Part shown: in pieces, positions 6,173-15,001 of the stretch | Layout of the letters: each line of letters starts with the position of its first letter | Position numbering within the stretch: the stretch's first letter is position 1 | NCBI GenBank assembly: GCA_020345785.1 | Contig: CP070771.1 | Span: 203,196 to 221,187 of the forward strand | DNA: 17,992 bases | Origin: Desulfobacterales bacterium | GTDB lineage: Bacteria; Desulfobacterota; Desulfobacteria; Desulfobacterales; JAFDCJ01 | Direction: 5' to 3' | The notes under the pieces: model-generated | Seen by the model: only the letters and a program-made list of their open reading frames with translations | Told to the model about the DNA's origin: nothing | The model's database searches: none | Translations under genes and position numbers: made by a program

Positions 6173-8869
6173 ATGCGCCGTTTATTTTTTCACGTTTGGT
6201 TGCTCCTGATTTTGACAGTCGCAACTCCCTTTCTTCTTTCCAAGGTCGCCGCTGCAAATCCTTCGATTCTGAGCCAAGCAACGGAATATTTCCGGTCAGG
6301 ACGTTATTCCGAAGCGCTGAGCCTGTTTCAGAGGACCGACGGAGCCGATTTGATCCCGGGTGTCATCGGTGCCGCCCGCACATGGATGATGACCGGTCAA
6401 TACTCCGAAGCGGAAGCGATCTGCCGCAAGACGTTGGTTCAGCGACCCGGAGAGATGCGTCTGATCAGCCAGCTCGCGGAAATCCTTGCATTGACGGGAC
6501 GATCGGACCAAGCCCTGGAGATTCTGGAACCGGTGGTTTACAATTCCACACCGTCCCCGCGCTGCCTGGTGCAATATGGTGAACTGCTGCGGATGCGCGG
6601 CCGGCGAGACGAAGCGGCGGGGGTCTTTCAACGGGCAATCTCACAGTACAATAACGGCCGGATCATCGACTCGGAGGGTCTTGCCATGGTCGGTGTCGCC
6701 AGCCGGTATCTTGAAAGATTTCACGACGCAAACCGTCTGTTCCGTGAAGCGCTGCGGACAGACACCGAAAACCTGGAGGCTCAGGTCCTCTGGGGGGATC
6801 TTTTCCGGGAAAAATATAACGATGCGGAAGCCGGCAAATCGTATAGCGATGTACTGCAACGAAATGAGCGGCACGTGCCCGCCCTCCTCGGCATGGCAGC
6901 AACGCTGGGCGGTCGCGCAGCCCAAAAGATATTGGAAACGGCCTTAGAGATCAATGCGCGCTCTGAATCCGCCCTGGAGGCATTGGCGGAAATGGCAATT
7001 GAAGATGATCGAATGGATGCTGCCGAGGCGTATCTGGCCAGAATCCTTGAGACGAACCGCGAGTCCGTCAATGCCCGGACCTTGCTTGCCGCCATCGCCT
7101 ACCTTAGAGACAAAACCGGGGAATATGAAGATATCCGAAGGGCGCTCGCGCAGTTCAGCCCCGGAAACGGCCGTTTTTACGCCCGGATTGCAGAAATCTG
7201 CGGACGAAAATACCGATTTGAGGAAGCCGTCGAAATGGCACGCCTGGCGGTGATGACCGATCCGGATCACTGGAACGCATACACCGTCCTGGGCATGAAC
7301 CTCCTGCGGCTGGGCCGTGAGAATGAGGGGCGCGCTTATCTCGAACAGGCGTTTGAGAGTGACCCCTTCAATTTCTGGACCATGAACATGCTGCGGGTTC
7401 TTGATTTGCTGGATGGTTTCGAAACCCGCCGGAATGCACATTTCATCGTCCGGATGCATCCCTCGGATGCCGACACCCTCTGGCCCTACCTGAACCCTCT
7501 GCTCGAAGAAAGCTGGCAAACCCTCACGGCCAAGTATGAATTTGTACCTCAAGGCCCTATTCTGGTGGAGGTTTTTCAGGATCACGAAGACTTCGCCGTG
7601 CGCACCTCCGGATTGCCGTACATTGGGCCGATTGTAGGGGTCTGCTTTGGGGGAGTCATCACCTTGGATTCTCCCAGCGCTCTGAAACCGCCGCGCTCAA
7701 TGAACTGGCAGGAAATTGTCTGGCACGAATTCACCCACGTGATCACCCTGCAGATGGCCCGCAACCGGCTGCCGCGCTGGTTGTCTGAGGGGATTTCCGT
7801 CTACGAGGAAAAATCCGGGCGACCCGAGTGGGGCCGCCGACAGGATCTGGAACTCGTGAAGGCGGTTCAGGACGACCGGATACTGCCGATAAGAACGCTG
7901 AACGAGGGCTTCTCCAAAGCCGAGTCCACCCAGGATCTGAGTTTTGCCTATTACCAGTCTTCTCTAGTGGTGGAGTACATCGCAGAGCGGTACGGATTGC
8001 AGTCCTTAAAAAACCTTGTTTTCCAGCACAGGAGCCCCAAGGACATGGAAGTTATTTTCATGGACGTGTTTCATGCATCTCTGGCATCATTTGAAACGGG
8101 CTTCCGCGCGTGGCTCAATGAACGCGTCCAGCGGATCAATGTTTATGTTCATCCAGACCTCCCCGGAGCCCGGGGTATGAAATCCGAGGATGAGACCAAA
8201 ATTTTGCCCCTGCCCTCTATTCCTCAAGCCTCGGAAATTGAAGCCCTGGCGGAAGCCCTGCGCCAACGCATTGCGTTACAGCCCCGCGATTTTCAGGCGC
8301 ATTTTCAACTGGGCATGATGCTTTACAAGAACGAGGAATACGAAGACGCCATTCGACATTTGGAGATTGCGCGCGACCTGCTGCCGGAATACGGGGGCGA
8401 CCCGAATCCGCGCCAGATCCTGGCTGATCTCTACGCGGTGCAGGGGGATGAGACCGCCATGCTGCGGGAACTGGAGGCGCTGGTCAAATACCAGCAGCAT
8501 GCCTTCGACGCCTGCTACAAATTGGCCAGGGCATACCAAGAACGGGATGATTATGCCAAAGTGGTCTACTTTCTGGAGCGGGCCATTGCCGTGGATCCCT
8601 ATCACCCGGATGTGCACAAGCTTCTGGCGCGTGCGGCATTTGAGAAGGCCGATTACGAAAAAGCGATCAGGGAATACAAAATCCTCACGACGCTGGATGA
8701 CACCGACCCTGTAAACGCCCATACGGATCTGGCACACGCCTATCTGTCCGGCGGTAAAAAAGAAGAAGCCAAAAAATCCGCGCTCTTGGCCCTTGAAATT
8801 GCGCCGACCTTTGAACGGGCCCAAAATATTTTGCTTGATTCACTGGAACCTGAAATGATTTCAAGGTAG
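6173..8869 (+). CDS. Exported TPR protein with central gluzincin (peptidase MA-like) metalloprotease domain
   Basis: 898 residues with a signal peptide of about 28 residues (hydrophobic LLLILTV core, cut near VAAA). From about 30 to 400 there are repeated 34-residue TPR-like units (e.g. ATEYFRSGRYSEALSLF). The middle holds a zinc-peptidase signature: H518-E-F-T-H522 and a third ligand E539 in WLSEGISVYEE, the spacing and 'W.SEG...Y' pattern of the peptidase-MA/gluzincin group. From about 706 to 885 a second TPR array follows (FQLGMMLYKNEEYEDAI; ALEIAPTFERAQ). All catalytic residues are present, so it is probably active in the periplasm, with the TPRs gripping a substrate or partner. The start at 6173 has only a weak ribosome site (TTGGAC), but the signal peptide fits it. 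It is the first gene of the train, six bases before the next start, so it very likely shares its transcript and function with the DUF4159 proteins. Confidence 0.85.
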   Translation: MRRLFFHVWLLLILTVATPFLLSKVAAANPSILSQATEYFRSGRYSEALSLFQRTDGADLIPGVIGAARTWMMTGQYSEAEAICRKTLVQRPGEMRLISQLAEILALTGRSDQALEILEPVVYNSTPSPRCLVQYGELLRMRGRRDEAAGVFQRAISQYNNGRIIDSEGLAMVGVASRYLERFHDANRLFREALRTDTENLEAQVLWGDLFREKYNDAEAGKSYSDVLQRNERHVPALLGMAATLGGRAAQKILETALEINARSESALEALAEMAIEDDRMDAAEAYLARILETNRESVNARTLLAAIAYLRDKTGEYEDIRRALAQFSPGNGRFYARIAEICGRKYRFEEAVEMARLAVMTDPDHWNAYTVLGMNLLRLGRENEGRAYLEQAFESDPFNFWTMNMLRVLDLLDGFETRRNAHFIVRMHPSDADTLWPYLNPLLEESWQTLTAKYEFVPQGPILVEVFQDHEDFAVRTSGLPYIGPIVGVCFGGVITLDSPSALKPPRSMNWQEIVWHEFTHVITLQMARNRLPRWLSEGISVYEEKSGRPEWGRRQDLELVKAVQDDRILPIRTLNEGFSKAESTQDLSFAYYQSSLVVEYIAERYGLQSLKNLVFQHRSPKDMEVIFMDVFHASLASFETGFRAWLNERVQRINVYVHPDLPGARGMKSEDETKILPLPSIPQASEIEALAEALRQRIALQPRDFQAHFQLGMMLYKNEEYEDAIRHLEIARDLLPEYGGDPNPRQILADLYAVQGDETAMLRELEALVKYQQHAFDACYKLARAYQERDDYAKVVYFLERAIAVDPYHPDVHKLLARAAFEKADYEKAIREYKILTTLDDTDPVNAHTDLAHAYLSGGKKEEAKKSALLALEIAPTFERAQNILLDSLEPEMISR

Positions 8870-8875
8870 CCGATC

Positions 8876-9712
8876 ATGAGAAGATATATCTTAACGACGG
8901 TCCTTTGCCTGCTGATACCCGCCGCGCATGCCACCGGGCCGGAGGAATCCATGATCCCGGAGGCATGGAATGAACCGGCGGATGATCGTCCCGGCCAACA
9001 CGAATTTACCTTTGTCCGCGGCAAGTACACCAGCTACCCCGGCAGCGGGGGGCCCGGTTATGGTTACGGCGGCGTCAGGCGCCAGTGGTGGGAGACGGAT
9101 TTCGATGACGCCGACCGCAACCTCTTGCGGGGCGTGCAACGCTACACGACGATCGATGCCACCAGCACTGGATATAAAGCCATGTCCCTGACGGACCCGG
9201 CGCTGTTTGAATATCCCTTTTTGTACATCAACATGAAGCGCATTCCCCTTTTCTCCGGCAACGGTCCCGACTTCAATCCGGAAGAAGCGGCAGCCCTTCG
9301 GGAGTATATGCTGCGGGGCGGTTTTGTGATGCTCGACGACTTCTGGGGTCCGGACCACTGGCAGGATTTTTTGCTGGAACTGGCGAAGATTTTTCCCGAC
9401 CGCCGGCCTGAAAAATTGGAGATCGACCATCCGATTTTTCATTGCTTTTTTGACATCGATGAAATCAAGCAGGTGCCCGGCCGCGGGGTGACGTGGGGCT
9501 TCGGCATGGGGTTCATTTTGGACAGCGCCGACTACCCGACAGCGGTGCACGGGGTTTTCGATGATGAGGGTCGGCTGATGATGGTGGTCAATTTTAATAC
9601 CGACCTCGGCGACGGTTGGGAGCATACATTCGATGAGTTCTACCCGACGCGCTACTGCAACGCGGCGTATAAAATCGGTATTAATACCATTATTTATGCC
9701 TTGAGTCATTGA
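8876..9712 (+). CDS. Exported DUF4159 family protein (first copy)
   Basis: 278 residues; the ATG lies six bases after the stop of the peptidase gene. A signal peptide of about 19 residues (MRRYILTTVLCLLIPAAHA) precedes the domain. DUF4159 hallmarks visible: FTFVRGKY near residue 43, FEYPFLYI, GGFVMLDDFWG, HPIFHCFFDI and the C-terminal 'DLGDGWEHTFDEFYP' followed by INTIIYALSH. The family has a glutamine-amidotransferase-like (flavodoxin-type) fold without a known reaction and is regularly found beside MoxR, DUF58 and vWA genes. A glycine/tyrosine-rich loop (about 54-65) is specific to this copy. It would act in the periplasm. Function unknown. Confidence 0.85.
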   Translation: MRRYILTTVLCLLIPAAHATGPEESMIPEAWNEPADDRPGQHEFTFVRGKYTSYPGSGGPGYGYGGVRRQWWETDFDDADRNLLRGVQRYTTIDATSTGYKAMSLTDPALFEYPFLYINMKRIPLFSGNGPDFNPEEAAALREYMLRGGFVMLDDFWGPDHWQDFLLELAKIFPDRRPEKLEIDHPIFHCFFDIDEIKQVPGRGVTWGFGMGFILDSADYPTAVHGVFDDEGRLMMVVNFNTDLGDGWEHTFDEFYPTRYCNAAYKIGINTIIYALSH

Positions 9713-9830
9713 GCCTTGCGACCATTATTTTGACAACGTGTCGTCAGCGACGGTTCGCGGTTCCGATCAGGTGAAGTTCCTGTAAGGTAGCGGGGCGGGC
9801 AGCAATACATCGATGGAACCGGGGGAAAAA

Positions 9831-10604
9831 ATGAGAGCGGTAGTTTTATTTTTAGCGTTTATTTTCTGCGGCATTCCGGACGTTGCCCTGGCGCAGCCGC
9901 CGTCAGAGGAGATCAGCCCGGCCGGGGATGCATTCACCTTTGTCCGAATCCAGTACGACAACGCCGGCGGCGGGGCCCGTGATGACTGGGGCTGGGGGCG
10001 CTGGGGAACTTGGAGCATCGACTACCCGGACGCCGATTTCAACTTTTTGCGCGGCGTGACGCGGCTGACCAACATTCATATCAATAGCAGCCCGGCGGTT
10101 TTGAGACTGGACGATGATCGCATATTTGAATACCCTTTTCTGTACATGCTCGAACTGGGTCGCAACGGCGGGCCCCGTTTCACCGAGAAAGAGGTTCAAA
10201 ACCTCCGCGAATACCTTTTGAGGGGCGGATTCCTCTTCATCGACGATTTTTGGGGAACGCTGGAGTGGGACACCTTTTACCAGGCCTTTACAAGGGTTTT
10301 CCCGGACCGGCCGATGGTTGAGTTGGAAAAGGATCATCAGATCTTTCATTGTTTTTATGATATCGATGGTCCCCAGATGATTCCCGCCGTTTGGAATATT
10401 CAAAACTATGCCGAACAGGACGTTGATCGCGCTTTCAACCGCGCAGTCCTCGACGACGAGGGTCGGGTAATGGTGTTGATCAACTGGAACTCGGACATCG
10501 GCGACGGATGGGAGCACACCTATCACCCCGCCTATCCGACAAAATACGCAAATCTTGCCTATGAACTGGGCATAAACTATTTGATTTATGCCATGACACA
10601 TTGA
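9831..10604 (+). CDS. Exported DUF4159 family protein (second copy)
   Basis: 257 residues. I prefer ATG 9831 (GGGGGA just upstream, giving MRAVVLFLAFIFCGIPDVALA as a clean signal peptide) over an ATG at 9813 that would put six charged residues before it. It aligns along its length with the preceding gene: FTFVR, LRGVTRL, FEYPFLYM, LREYLLRGGFLFIDDFWG, FPDRP, IFHCFYDID, DIGDGWEHTYHPAYPTKYAN and a YLIYAMTH end. It is therefore a tandem paralog, diverged over most variable loops; the glycine-rich loop is here GGGARDDWGWGRWG. The 118-base gap before it shows no clear promoter or terminator. It ends 16 bases before the MoxR start. Confidence 0.85.
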   Translation: MRAVVLFLAFIFCGIPDVALAQPPSEEISPAGDAFTFVRIQYDNAGGGARDDWGWGRWGTWSIDYPDADFNFLRGVTRLTNIHINSSPAVLRLDDDRIFEYPFLYMLELGRNGGPRFTEKEVQNLREYLLRGGFLFIDDFWGTLEWDTFYQAFTRVFPDRPMVELEKDHQIFHCFYDIDGPQMIPAVWNIQNYAEQDVDRAFNRAVLDDEGRVMVLINWNSDIGDGWEHTYHPAYPTKYANLAYELGINYLIYAMTH

Positions 10605-10620
10605 ATTGACAGGTGAAAGT

Positions 10621-11682
10621 ATGACAACAAAATCAGCAGAGCTAATCGATCTAAGCGTACCGCATACCACGAAACCGTCCGGCAGTGCGGATGACCTCGC
10701 CATCGTCGCACGCCTGAAAGAAAGCCGGGAGAAGATGCTTTTTGAATTGAAAAAAGTGATTGTCGGTCAGGATCAGGTTATCGAGGAGGTACTCATTGCG
10801 CTCTTCGCCGGCGGACATTGTCTGATTACGGGTGTGCCCGGCCTGGCCAAGACCCTTCTCATCAAAACCATCGCAGACATCCTGCAATTGCGATTCAACC
10901 GGATCCAGTTTACGCCCGATCTGATGCCGGCCGACGTGATTGGGACGGAAGTGGTGCAGCGCGATCAATCGACGGGGCGACGAACATTGAGTTTCGTGAA
11001 GGGGCCGATTTTCGCGAACATCCTGCTGGCCGATGAGATCAATCGAACACCGCCAAAGACCCAGGCCGCCTTACTGGAGGCCATGGAAGAACAACAGGTG
11101 ACCACGGGGGGCGTCACCCATGACCTCGACAAACCCTTTTTCGTGCTGGCAACCCAAAACCCCATTGAGCTCGAAGGGACCTATCCTCTGCCCGAAGCCC
11201 AATTGGATCGATTCATGTTTAAGATTTTAATCGACTACCTGCCCGAAGATCAGGAGGTAGAGGTGGTCAACAACACGACCCGGGTCATGGACGATACGTT
11301 AGAAAACATCCTCACCGGACAGGACATCATAGATTTCCAGCGCCTTGCGCGTCAGGTGCCCGTCGCAGCCGCGGTGACGCGCTATGCTGTGAGGCTTGCG
11401 GGGGCGAGTCGGCCGGGTAATGCGAATGCGCCGGATTTTATAAAGGACTGGGTAAGCTGGGGTGCCGGGCTGCGCGCCTCACAGAACCTGATACTCGGCG
11501 GCAAGGTTCGGGCGCTGCTCCACGGACGGTACAATGTATCCTATGGGGACATTCGGGCCCTTGCACACCCGGTGTTGCGCCATCGGATCCTGTTGAATTT
11601 TCATGCCGAGGCCGAGCGCGTCACTGTGACACAGCTGATTGACAGACTTCTGGAGGCGGTCCCGGAGCCGTCTTCGGGATGA
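10621..11682 (+). CDS. MoxR-family AAA+ ATPase
   Basis: 353 residues. The ATG at 10621 has AGGTGA five bases upstream; a TTG at 10606 would overlap nothing but has no ribosome site. Walker A is GVPGLAKT (71-78; the alanine before lysine is usual in MoxR/RavA-type proteins), with QFTPDLMPADVIG following. Walker B is LLADEIN (D138, E139), then PPKTQAALLEAMEE; sensor 1 is TQNP (N180), followed by the MoxR signature EGTYPLPEAQLDRF. The C-terminal lid contains GASPR-like 'LAGASRPGN' and VRALLHGRYNVSYGDI. MoxR ATPases act as chaperones that load metal or assemble vWA-containing partners. Directly downstream by seven bases is the DUF58 protein, the classic partner. Cytoplasmic. Confidence 0.93.
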   Translation: MTTKSAELIDLSVPHTTKPSGSADDLAIVARLKESREKMLFELKKVIVGQDQVIEEVLIALFAGGHCLITGVPGLAKTLLIKTIADILQLRFNRIQFTPDLMPADVIGTEVVQRDQSTGRRTLSFVKGPIFANILLADEINRTPPKTQAALLEAMEEQQVTTGGVTHDLDKPFFVLATQNPIELEGTYPLPEAQLDRFMFKILIDYLPEDQEVEVVNNTTRVMDDTLENILTGQDIIDFQRLARQVPVAAAVTRYAVRLAGASRPGNANAPDFIKDWVSWGAGLRASQNLILGGKVRALLHGRYNVSYGDIRALAHPVLRHRILLNFHAEAERVTVTQLIDRLLEAVPEPSSG

Positions 11683-11689
11683 TGATAAA

Positions 11690-12583
11690 ATGATACAAGA
11701 AATCAGTTTTTTAGATCCCAGGGTTCTGGCGAGCATATCCAACCTTGAGCTTCGTGCCAAAACCGCCGTCGAAGGGTTTGTCAGCGGGCTTCATAAAAGT
11801 CCGCACCGCGGATTCAGTGTGGAATTTACGGAGTACCGGCACTACCACCCCGGAGACGACTTGCGACACATTGACTGGAAAGTCTATGCGCGTTCCGGCG
11901 AGTATCACATTAAACAATATCAGGATGAAACCAATGTCCGCTGTCACATCCTGCTGGATTGCAGCGCATCCATGGCATACGGCTCCGATGGCATGACAAA
12001 ACTGGAATATGGACGCACCCTGGCCGCCGCACTCTCCTATTTCATGTTCGGTCAGCGGGATGCGGTCGGTCTGACCGCATTCGACGACAAAGTCCGGGAA
12101 TATCTGCCCTCCCGATACCGGCGGGGGCACCTGATACAGATTCTGCGGGCACTGGCCCACCTGCAGCCTGGTCAGGGAACCAATATTGCTCGGCCGATTT
12201 CCGACCTGGCCTTCGGATTAAACCGCAAGAGCATGGCCATTGTCATCAGTGATCTGCTCGACGATGAAAAAACCATTGTCAAGGGATTGCAGCATCTGCG
12301 TTTCAAAGGCAATGATGTGATTGTATTTCATGTCATGGACAACGCCGAGCTGACCTTTCCCTTTGAGCGAATCGCGGAATTCGAGGACGCGGAGAATCGT
12401 GAAACCCTGGCTGTCGCGCCGCAGTCGATCAGAAAAACCTACCTTGAGGCGTTGGAAAAATTTTGCGACTTTTACCGGCAAAAATGCGGGGCCAGCGGGA
12501 TCGACTACTGTTTGCTGAATACAGCCAAGCCATTGGACATCGCCTTGTCGTCGTACTTGTCGAAACGGTCGAAAAGCTTTTAA
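11690..12583 (+). CDS. DUF58 domain protein (vWA-like partner of MoxR)
   Basis: 297 residues from ATG 11690; a longer frame beginning at 11639 overlaps the MoxR C-terminus and is unlikely. The DUF58 core motif YRHYHPGDDLRHIDWKVYAR lies around residues 46-66. It continues into a von Willebrand A-like domain with an intact MIDAS DxSxS (D90, S92, S94 in LLDCSASMAYG). There is no signal peptide or membrane segment, so it is the short cytoplasmic form. With MoxR it forms the conserved ATPase-adaptor pair. The frame ends at TAA 12581-12583 and is followed by a 314-base gap before the next gene. Confidence 0.92.
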   Translation: MIQEISFLDPRVLASISNLELRAKTAVEGFVSGLHKSPHRGFSVEFTEYRHYHPGDDLRHIDWKVYARSGEYHIKQYQDETNVRCHILLDCSASMAYGSDGMTKLEYGRTLAAALSYFMFGQRDAVGLTAFDDKVREYLPSRYRRGHLIQILRALAHLQPGQGTNIARPISDLAFGLNRKSMAIVISDLLDDEKTIVKGLQHLRFKGNDVIVFHVMDNAELTFPFERIAEFEDAENRETLAVAPQSIRKTYLEALEKFCDFYRQKCGASGIDYCLLNTAKPLDIALSSYLSKRSKSF

Positions 12584-12655
12584 GCTGGTGGAAATCGGCA
12601 GTGTAATCTCGGAACTCTCTTAGGAAAATTCACCTAAACGCAACAGCGAACCGCA

Positions 12656-12787
12656 GAATATCGAATATCGAACCGCAGAATGTCGAAGGGTGGTTTCGCG
12701 TTGCTCAGTCTCTTTTTATAAAAAAGACAGAATACCTCCCTTCGATCCGCCTCCGGCGGAATATTCATTATTCGATATTCGATATTC
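12656..12787. repeat. 132-bp imperfect palindrome (interspersed, possibly non-autonomous element)
   Basis: The outer 17-base arms GAATATCGAATATCGAA (12656-12672) and TTCGATATTCGATATTC (12771-12787) are perfect complements. Inner arms TCGAAGGGTGG (12683-12693) and CCTCCCTTCGA (12735-12745) pair at 10 of 11. The middle has a near-symmetric CTTTTTATAAAAAAG stretch (about 12711-12726), and one arm carries its own CCGCC-TCC-GGCGG hairpin (12747-12759). The whole could fold into one long cruciform or RNA stem. I see no flanking target duplication or transposase. It resembles the ATATCGAA-type palindromes that recur between genes of deltaproteobacteria. Confidence 0.8.
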
Positions 12788-12857
12788 GCTTTTTTGGAGT
12801 TTCTTTTTTCGATCAGACCGGCCGTTGTTTTGGTCGGTTGTTGGGCTGAACCCTAAA

Positions 12858-12873
12858 TCCCGCCCAGGCGGGA
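12858..12873. repeat. GC-rich hairpin just upstream of the BatA-like gene
   Basis: TCCCGCC and GGCGGGA are perfect complements separated by two bases, ending 24 bases before ATG 12898. No T-run follows, so a terminator is not supported. It may affect translation of the gene, which has no Shine-Dalgarno sequence. Confidence 0.45.
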
Positions 12874-12897
12874 AACCGATCACTTTTAGTAAAACTC

Positions 12898-14946
12898 ATG
12901 TCATTTTTATCCCCATGGTTTCTGTTGGGTCTGCTGGGAGTTGGCATTCCCCTGGCAGTCCACCTGAGTCGCAGGGAAAAGGCTGAAAAAATCGTCTTCA
13001 GCACCATCCGGTTTCTGAAGCGAGCGCCGCAGAAGATGATCCTTTTTCAGCGGATCCAACAATGGCTGCTGCTGGTGACGCGGGCCGCCTTGATCGCTCT
13101 GCTGGCCGTCGCCTTTGCGCGCCCCTTCATCACGGGAAGTTTGTCCGAAACAGCGGGATGGTCTCCCCGGTCGGTGGTGATTCTGCTGGACACGTCCATG
13201 AGCATGGCATACGGCGACACCTTCGACCGGGCCAAAAAGGCCGTACTGGAAATCCTGCAAGCGCTGCATTCGGGGGATGAAGCAGCCCTTGTGACATTTT
13301 CGGACGGCCCGGGAGGGGTTGCGGAGCTGACAACGGATCTTGCCCGGGTTGCAGCGTTCGTGCGTCATCTCGAAGCGCCGGGTTTCCGCGCCACCGCGTA
13401 CCTGCCGGCGCTGCGGCTGGCGGACCGGATGCTGAAATCGGCGCGACACCGGGATCATACCGTGTATCTGGTTTCCGATTACCAGCGACGGGCGGTCGAC
13501 AACCTTGACTCCCGCTGGCAATTGAGCTCCGGTGTCGCATTCAAAGGAATCAAGATCGGAGACGAAAAAACGACGAACCTAGCCGTGACGGAAGTAAAAT
13601 CGCCCGCCCGCCTCATCCGGGATCAGGAGGAACATATCGTTCTAGGACGGGTGCGAAATCTGGGTGCCCGGTCTCCGTCCGAGGCTCGAACATCACTGAT
13701 CATCGATGGGAAAACCGTCGAGACCCAAAACGTCGATTTAACCGACCGGTCCGAGGCCGTGGTGAAATTTCGCACAACGTTCAGGAAGCGGGGTGTATAT
13801 CGCGGCGCGGTGACAGTGGAAGATGATTCCTTTGCCCCGGACAATACGTTTTATTTTACGGTCGATGTTTCCCGGCCCCTGGCAGTTGTGAGCGTCATCG
13901 ACGACGCGTCGGCCATAGCGCATGCGGATGAGGCCTACTGGCTTGAATCCGCCCTCGGCAAGCCGCCGGGATCTCCGTTCCGACTGGATGTCATACGACC
14001 CGTGGAGATTACCAAAGACGTGGTGGCGCGCTATGACGTCGTGGCGCTGCCCGATGTCGGAGACCTGACACCGGCGCAGGTAACGGCGCTTAAATCCTAT
14101 GTCGAAAGCGGCGGCAGCCTGTTGATCGCACCGGCGAATCGCGTGGAGGCCGAAACCTTTAACCGTCTTTTCCGTGGACTGGCACCCGCCGCCCTTGATG
14201 AAAAACATACCGGTGCGAGTGCTGATTTTTTGAGAATCGCGGAGATAAACCGGCGGCATTCGCTGATCAAATCAATGGGACTCGGTGAAAGCGGTGATTT
14301 TGGTGTCGCGCGTTTTCACGGGCACTGGTTCACGACGCCGGCGGAAGGCAGCGACGTCATCATGCGCTTCGACAATGGGGCGGCCGCTCTCCTGGAGGGA
14401 AGGATCGGTCGGGGCCGCGTGCTGCTGTTTACTTCCTCGCTGGACACGGAATGGAACAATCTTCCCCGGCAGGGACTGTATGTACCTTTCATCCACGAAA
14501 TGCTGCGCTATCTCGTGCACCGGGAGGAGAAAAAACAATCCTACACCGTCGGCGAGCCGGTGCGCCTGATCATGCCGCCTGACAGCGCCGTGCGGGTCAT
14601 CGGACCCCATGGCAGCGAGAAAATCCTGACATCCATCGCCGACGACGATGTATTTTACCGTGAAACCCTGAGGCCCGGTTTCTACGAGATCCGCGGCCCT
14701 GGTATTCACGACTTTCTGGCAGTGAACGTATCCCCGCTGGAATCGGACCTTTCGTTCGCAGATCCCCCTGAAATCGGCGACCACCGGATCGACAGGAACA
14801 CTCGGATGCCGTCGCCCGAGGAATCGGGTACGTTAGCACTTGAGGCCGCGGCCGAAAAATCACAGCGTTTCTGGTGGTGGATGTTGCTGTGTGTCCTTTT
14901 TTTAGGGCTGGGCGAGACGCTTTTAGCGAATCGCACGTATCGCTAG
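12898..14946 (+). CDS. BatA-like membrane protein: N-terminal membrane domain, vWA domain, GATase-like domain
   Basis: 682 residues. The N-terminus MSFLSPWFLLGLLGVGIPLAVHL and a second membrane segment at about 57-77 (LLLVTRAALIALLAVAFARPF region) are the aerotolerance-regulator (BatA) N-terminal module. A vWA domain follows with intact MIDAS D98-T-S100-M-S102. About 225-330 is a beta-rich region (VRNLG, FRTTFRKRGVYRGAV). About 370-510 looks like a class I glutamine-amidotransferase-like fold (YDVVALPDVGDLT; LKSYVESGGSLLIAP; GRGRVLLFTSSLD). A terminal membrane helix (WWWMLLCVLFLGLGETLL) sits near 657-675. Most of the protein should therefore lie on one side of the membrane, probably the periplasm. 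It likely works with the MoxR/DUF58 pair, and its GATase-like part mirrors the DUF4159 proteins. No Shine-Dalgarno is visible before the ATG. Confidence 0.88.
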   Translation: MSFLSPWFLLGLLGVGIPLAVHLSRREKAEKIVFSTIRFLKRAPQKMILFQRIQQWLLLVTRAALIALLAVAFARPFITGSLSETAGWSPRSVVILLDTSMSMAYGDTFDRAKKAVLEILQALHSGDEAALVTFSDGPGGVAELTTDLARVAAFVRHLEAPGFRATAYLPALRLADRMLKSARHRDHTVYLVSDYQRRAVDNLDSRWQLSSGVAFKGIKIGDEKTTNLAVTEVKSPARLIRDQEEHIVLGRVRNLGARSPSEARTSLIIDGKTVETQNVDLTDRSEAVVKFRTTFRKRGVYRGAVTVEDDSFAPDNTFYFTVDVSRPLAVVSVIDDASAIAHADEAYWLESALGKPPGSPFRLDVIRPVEITKDVVARYDVVALPDVGDLTPAQVTALKSYVESGGSLLIAPANRVEAETFNRLFRGLAPAALDEKHTGASADFLRIAEINRRHSLIKSMGLGESGDFGVARFHGHWFTTPAEGSDVIMRFDNGAAALLEGRIGRGRVLLFTSSLDTEWNNLPRQGLYVPFIHEMLRYLVHREEKKQSYTVGEPVRLIMPPDSAVRVIGPHGSEKILTSIADDDVFYRETLRPGFYEIRGPGIHDFLAVNVSPLESDLSFADPPEIGDHRIDRNTRMPSPEESGTLALEAAAEKSQRFWWWMLLCVLFLGLGETLLANRTYR

Positions 14947-15001
14947 CCGCTCGACAGGCCCGTCCGCGGGGCTGTTTAAAATCGATTGAACCGAGGCAGC
15001 T

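Larger units (their letters stand above)
12584..12897. other. 314-base gap inside the MoxR cluster
   Basis: No plausible gene. It holds a 132-bp palindromic repeat (12656-12787), a smaller GC hairpin (12858-12873) and a T-rich stretch between them (12788-12830). No recognisable -35/-10 pair and no clear Shine-Dalgarno sequence precede the ATG at 12898. Confidence 0.6.

Noticed and set aside
8891..10703. Two long minus-strand ORFs (272 and 266 codons) opposite the DUF4159 genes
   Set aside because: Both mirror the real genes, contain low-plausibility protein sequence and lack ribosome sites; their similarity to each other follows from the sense paralogs.
12690..12986. 98-codon ORF across the palindromic repeat
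   Set aside because: It runs through the repeat and into the BatA-like gene in another frame; no ribosome site or recognisable protein.
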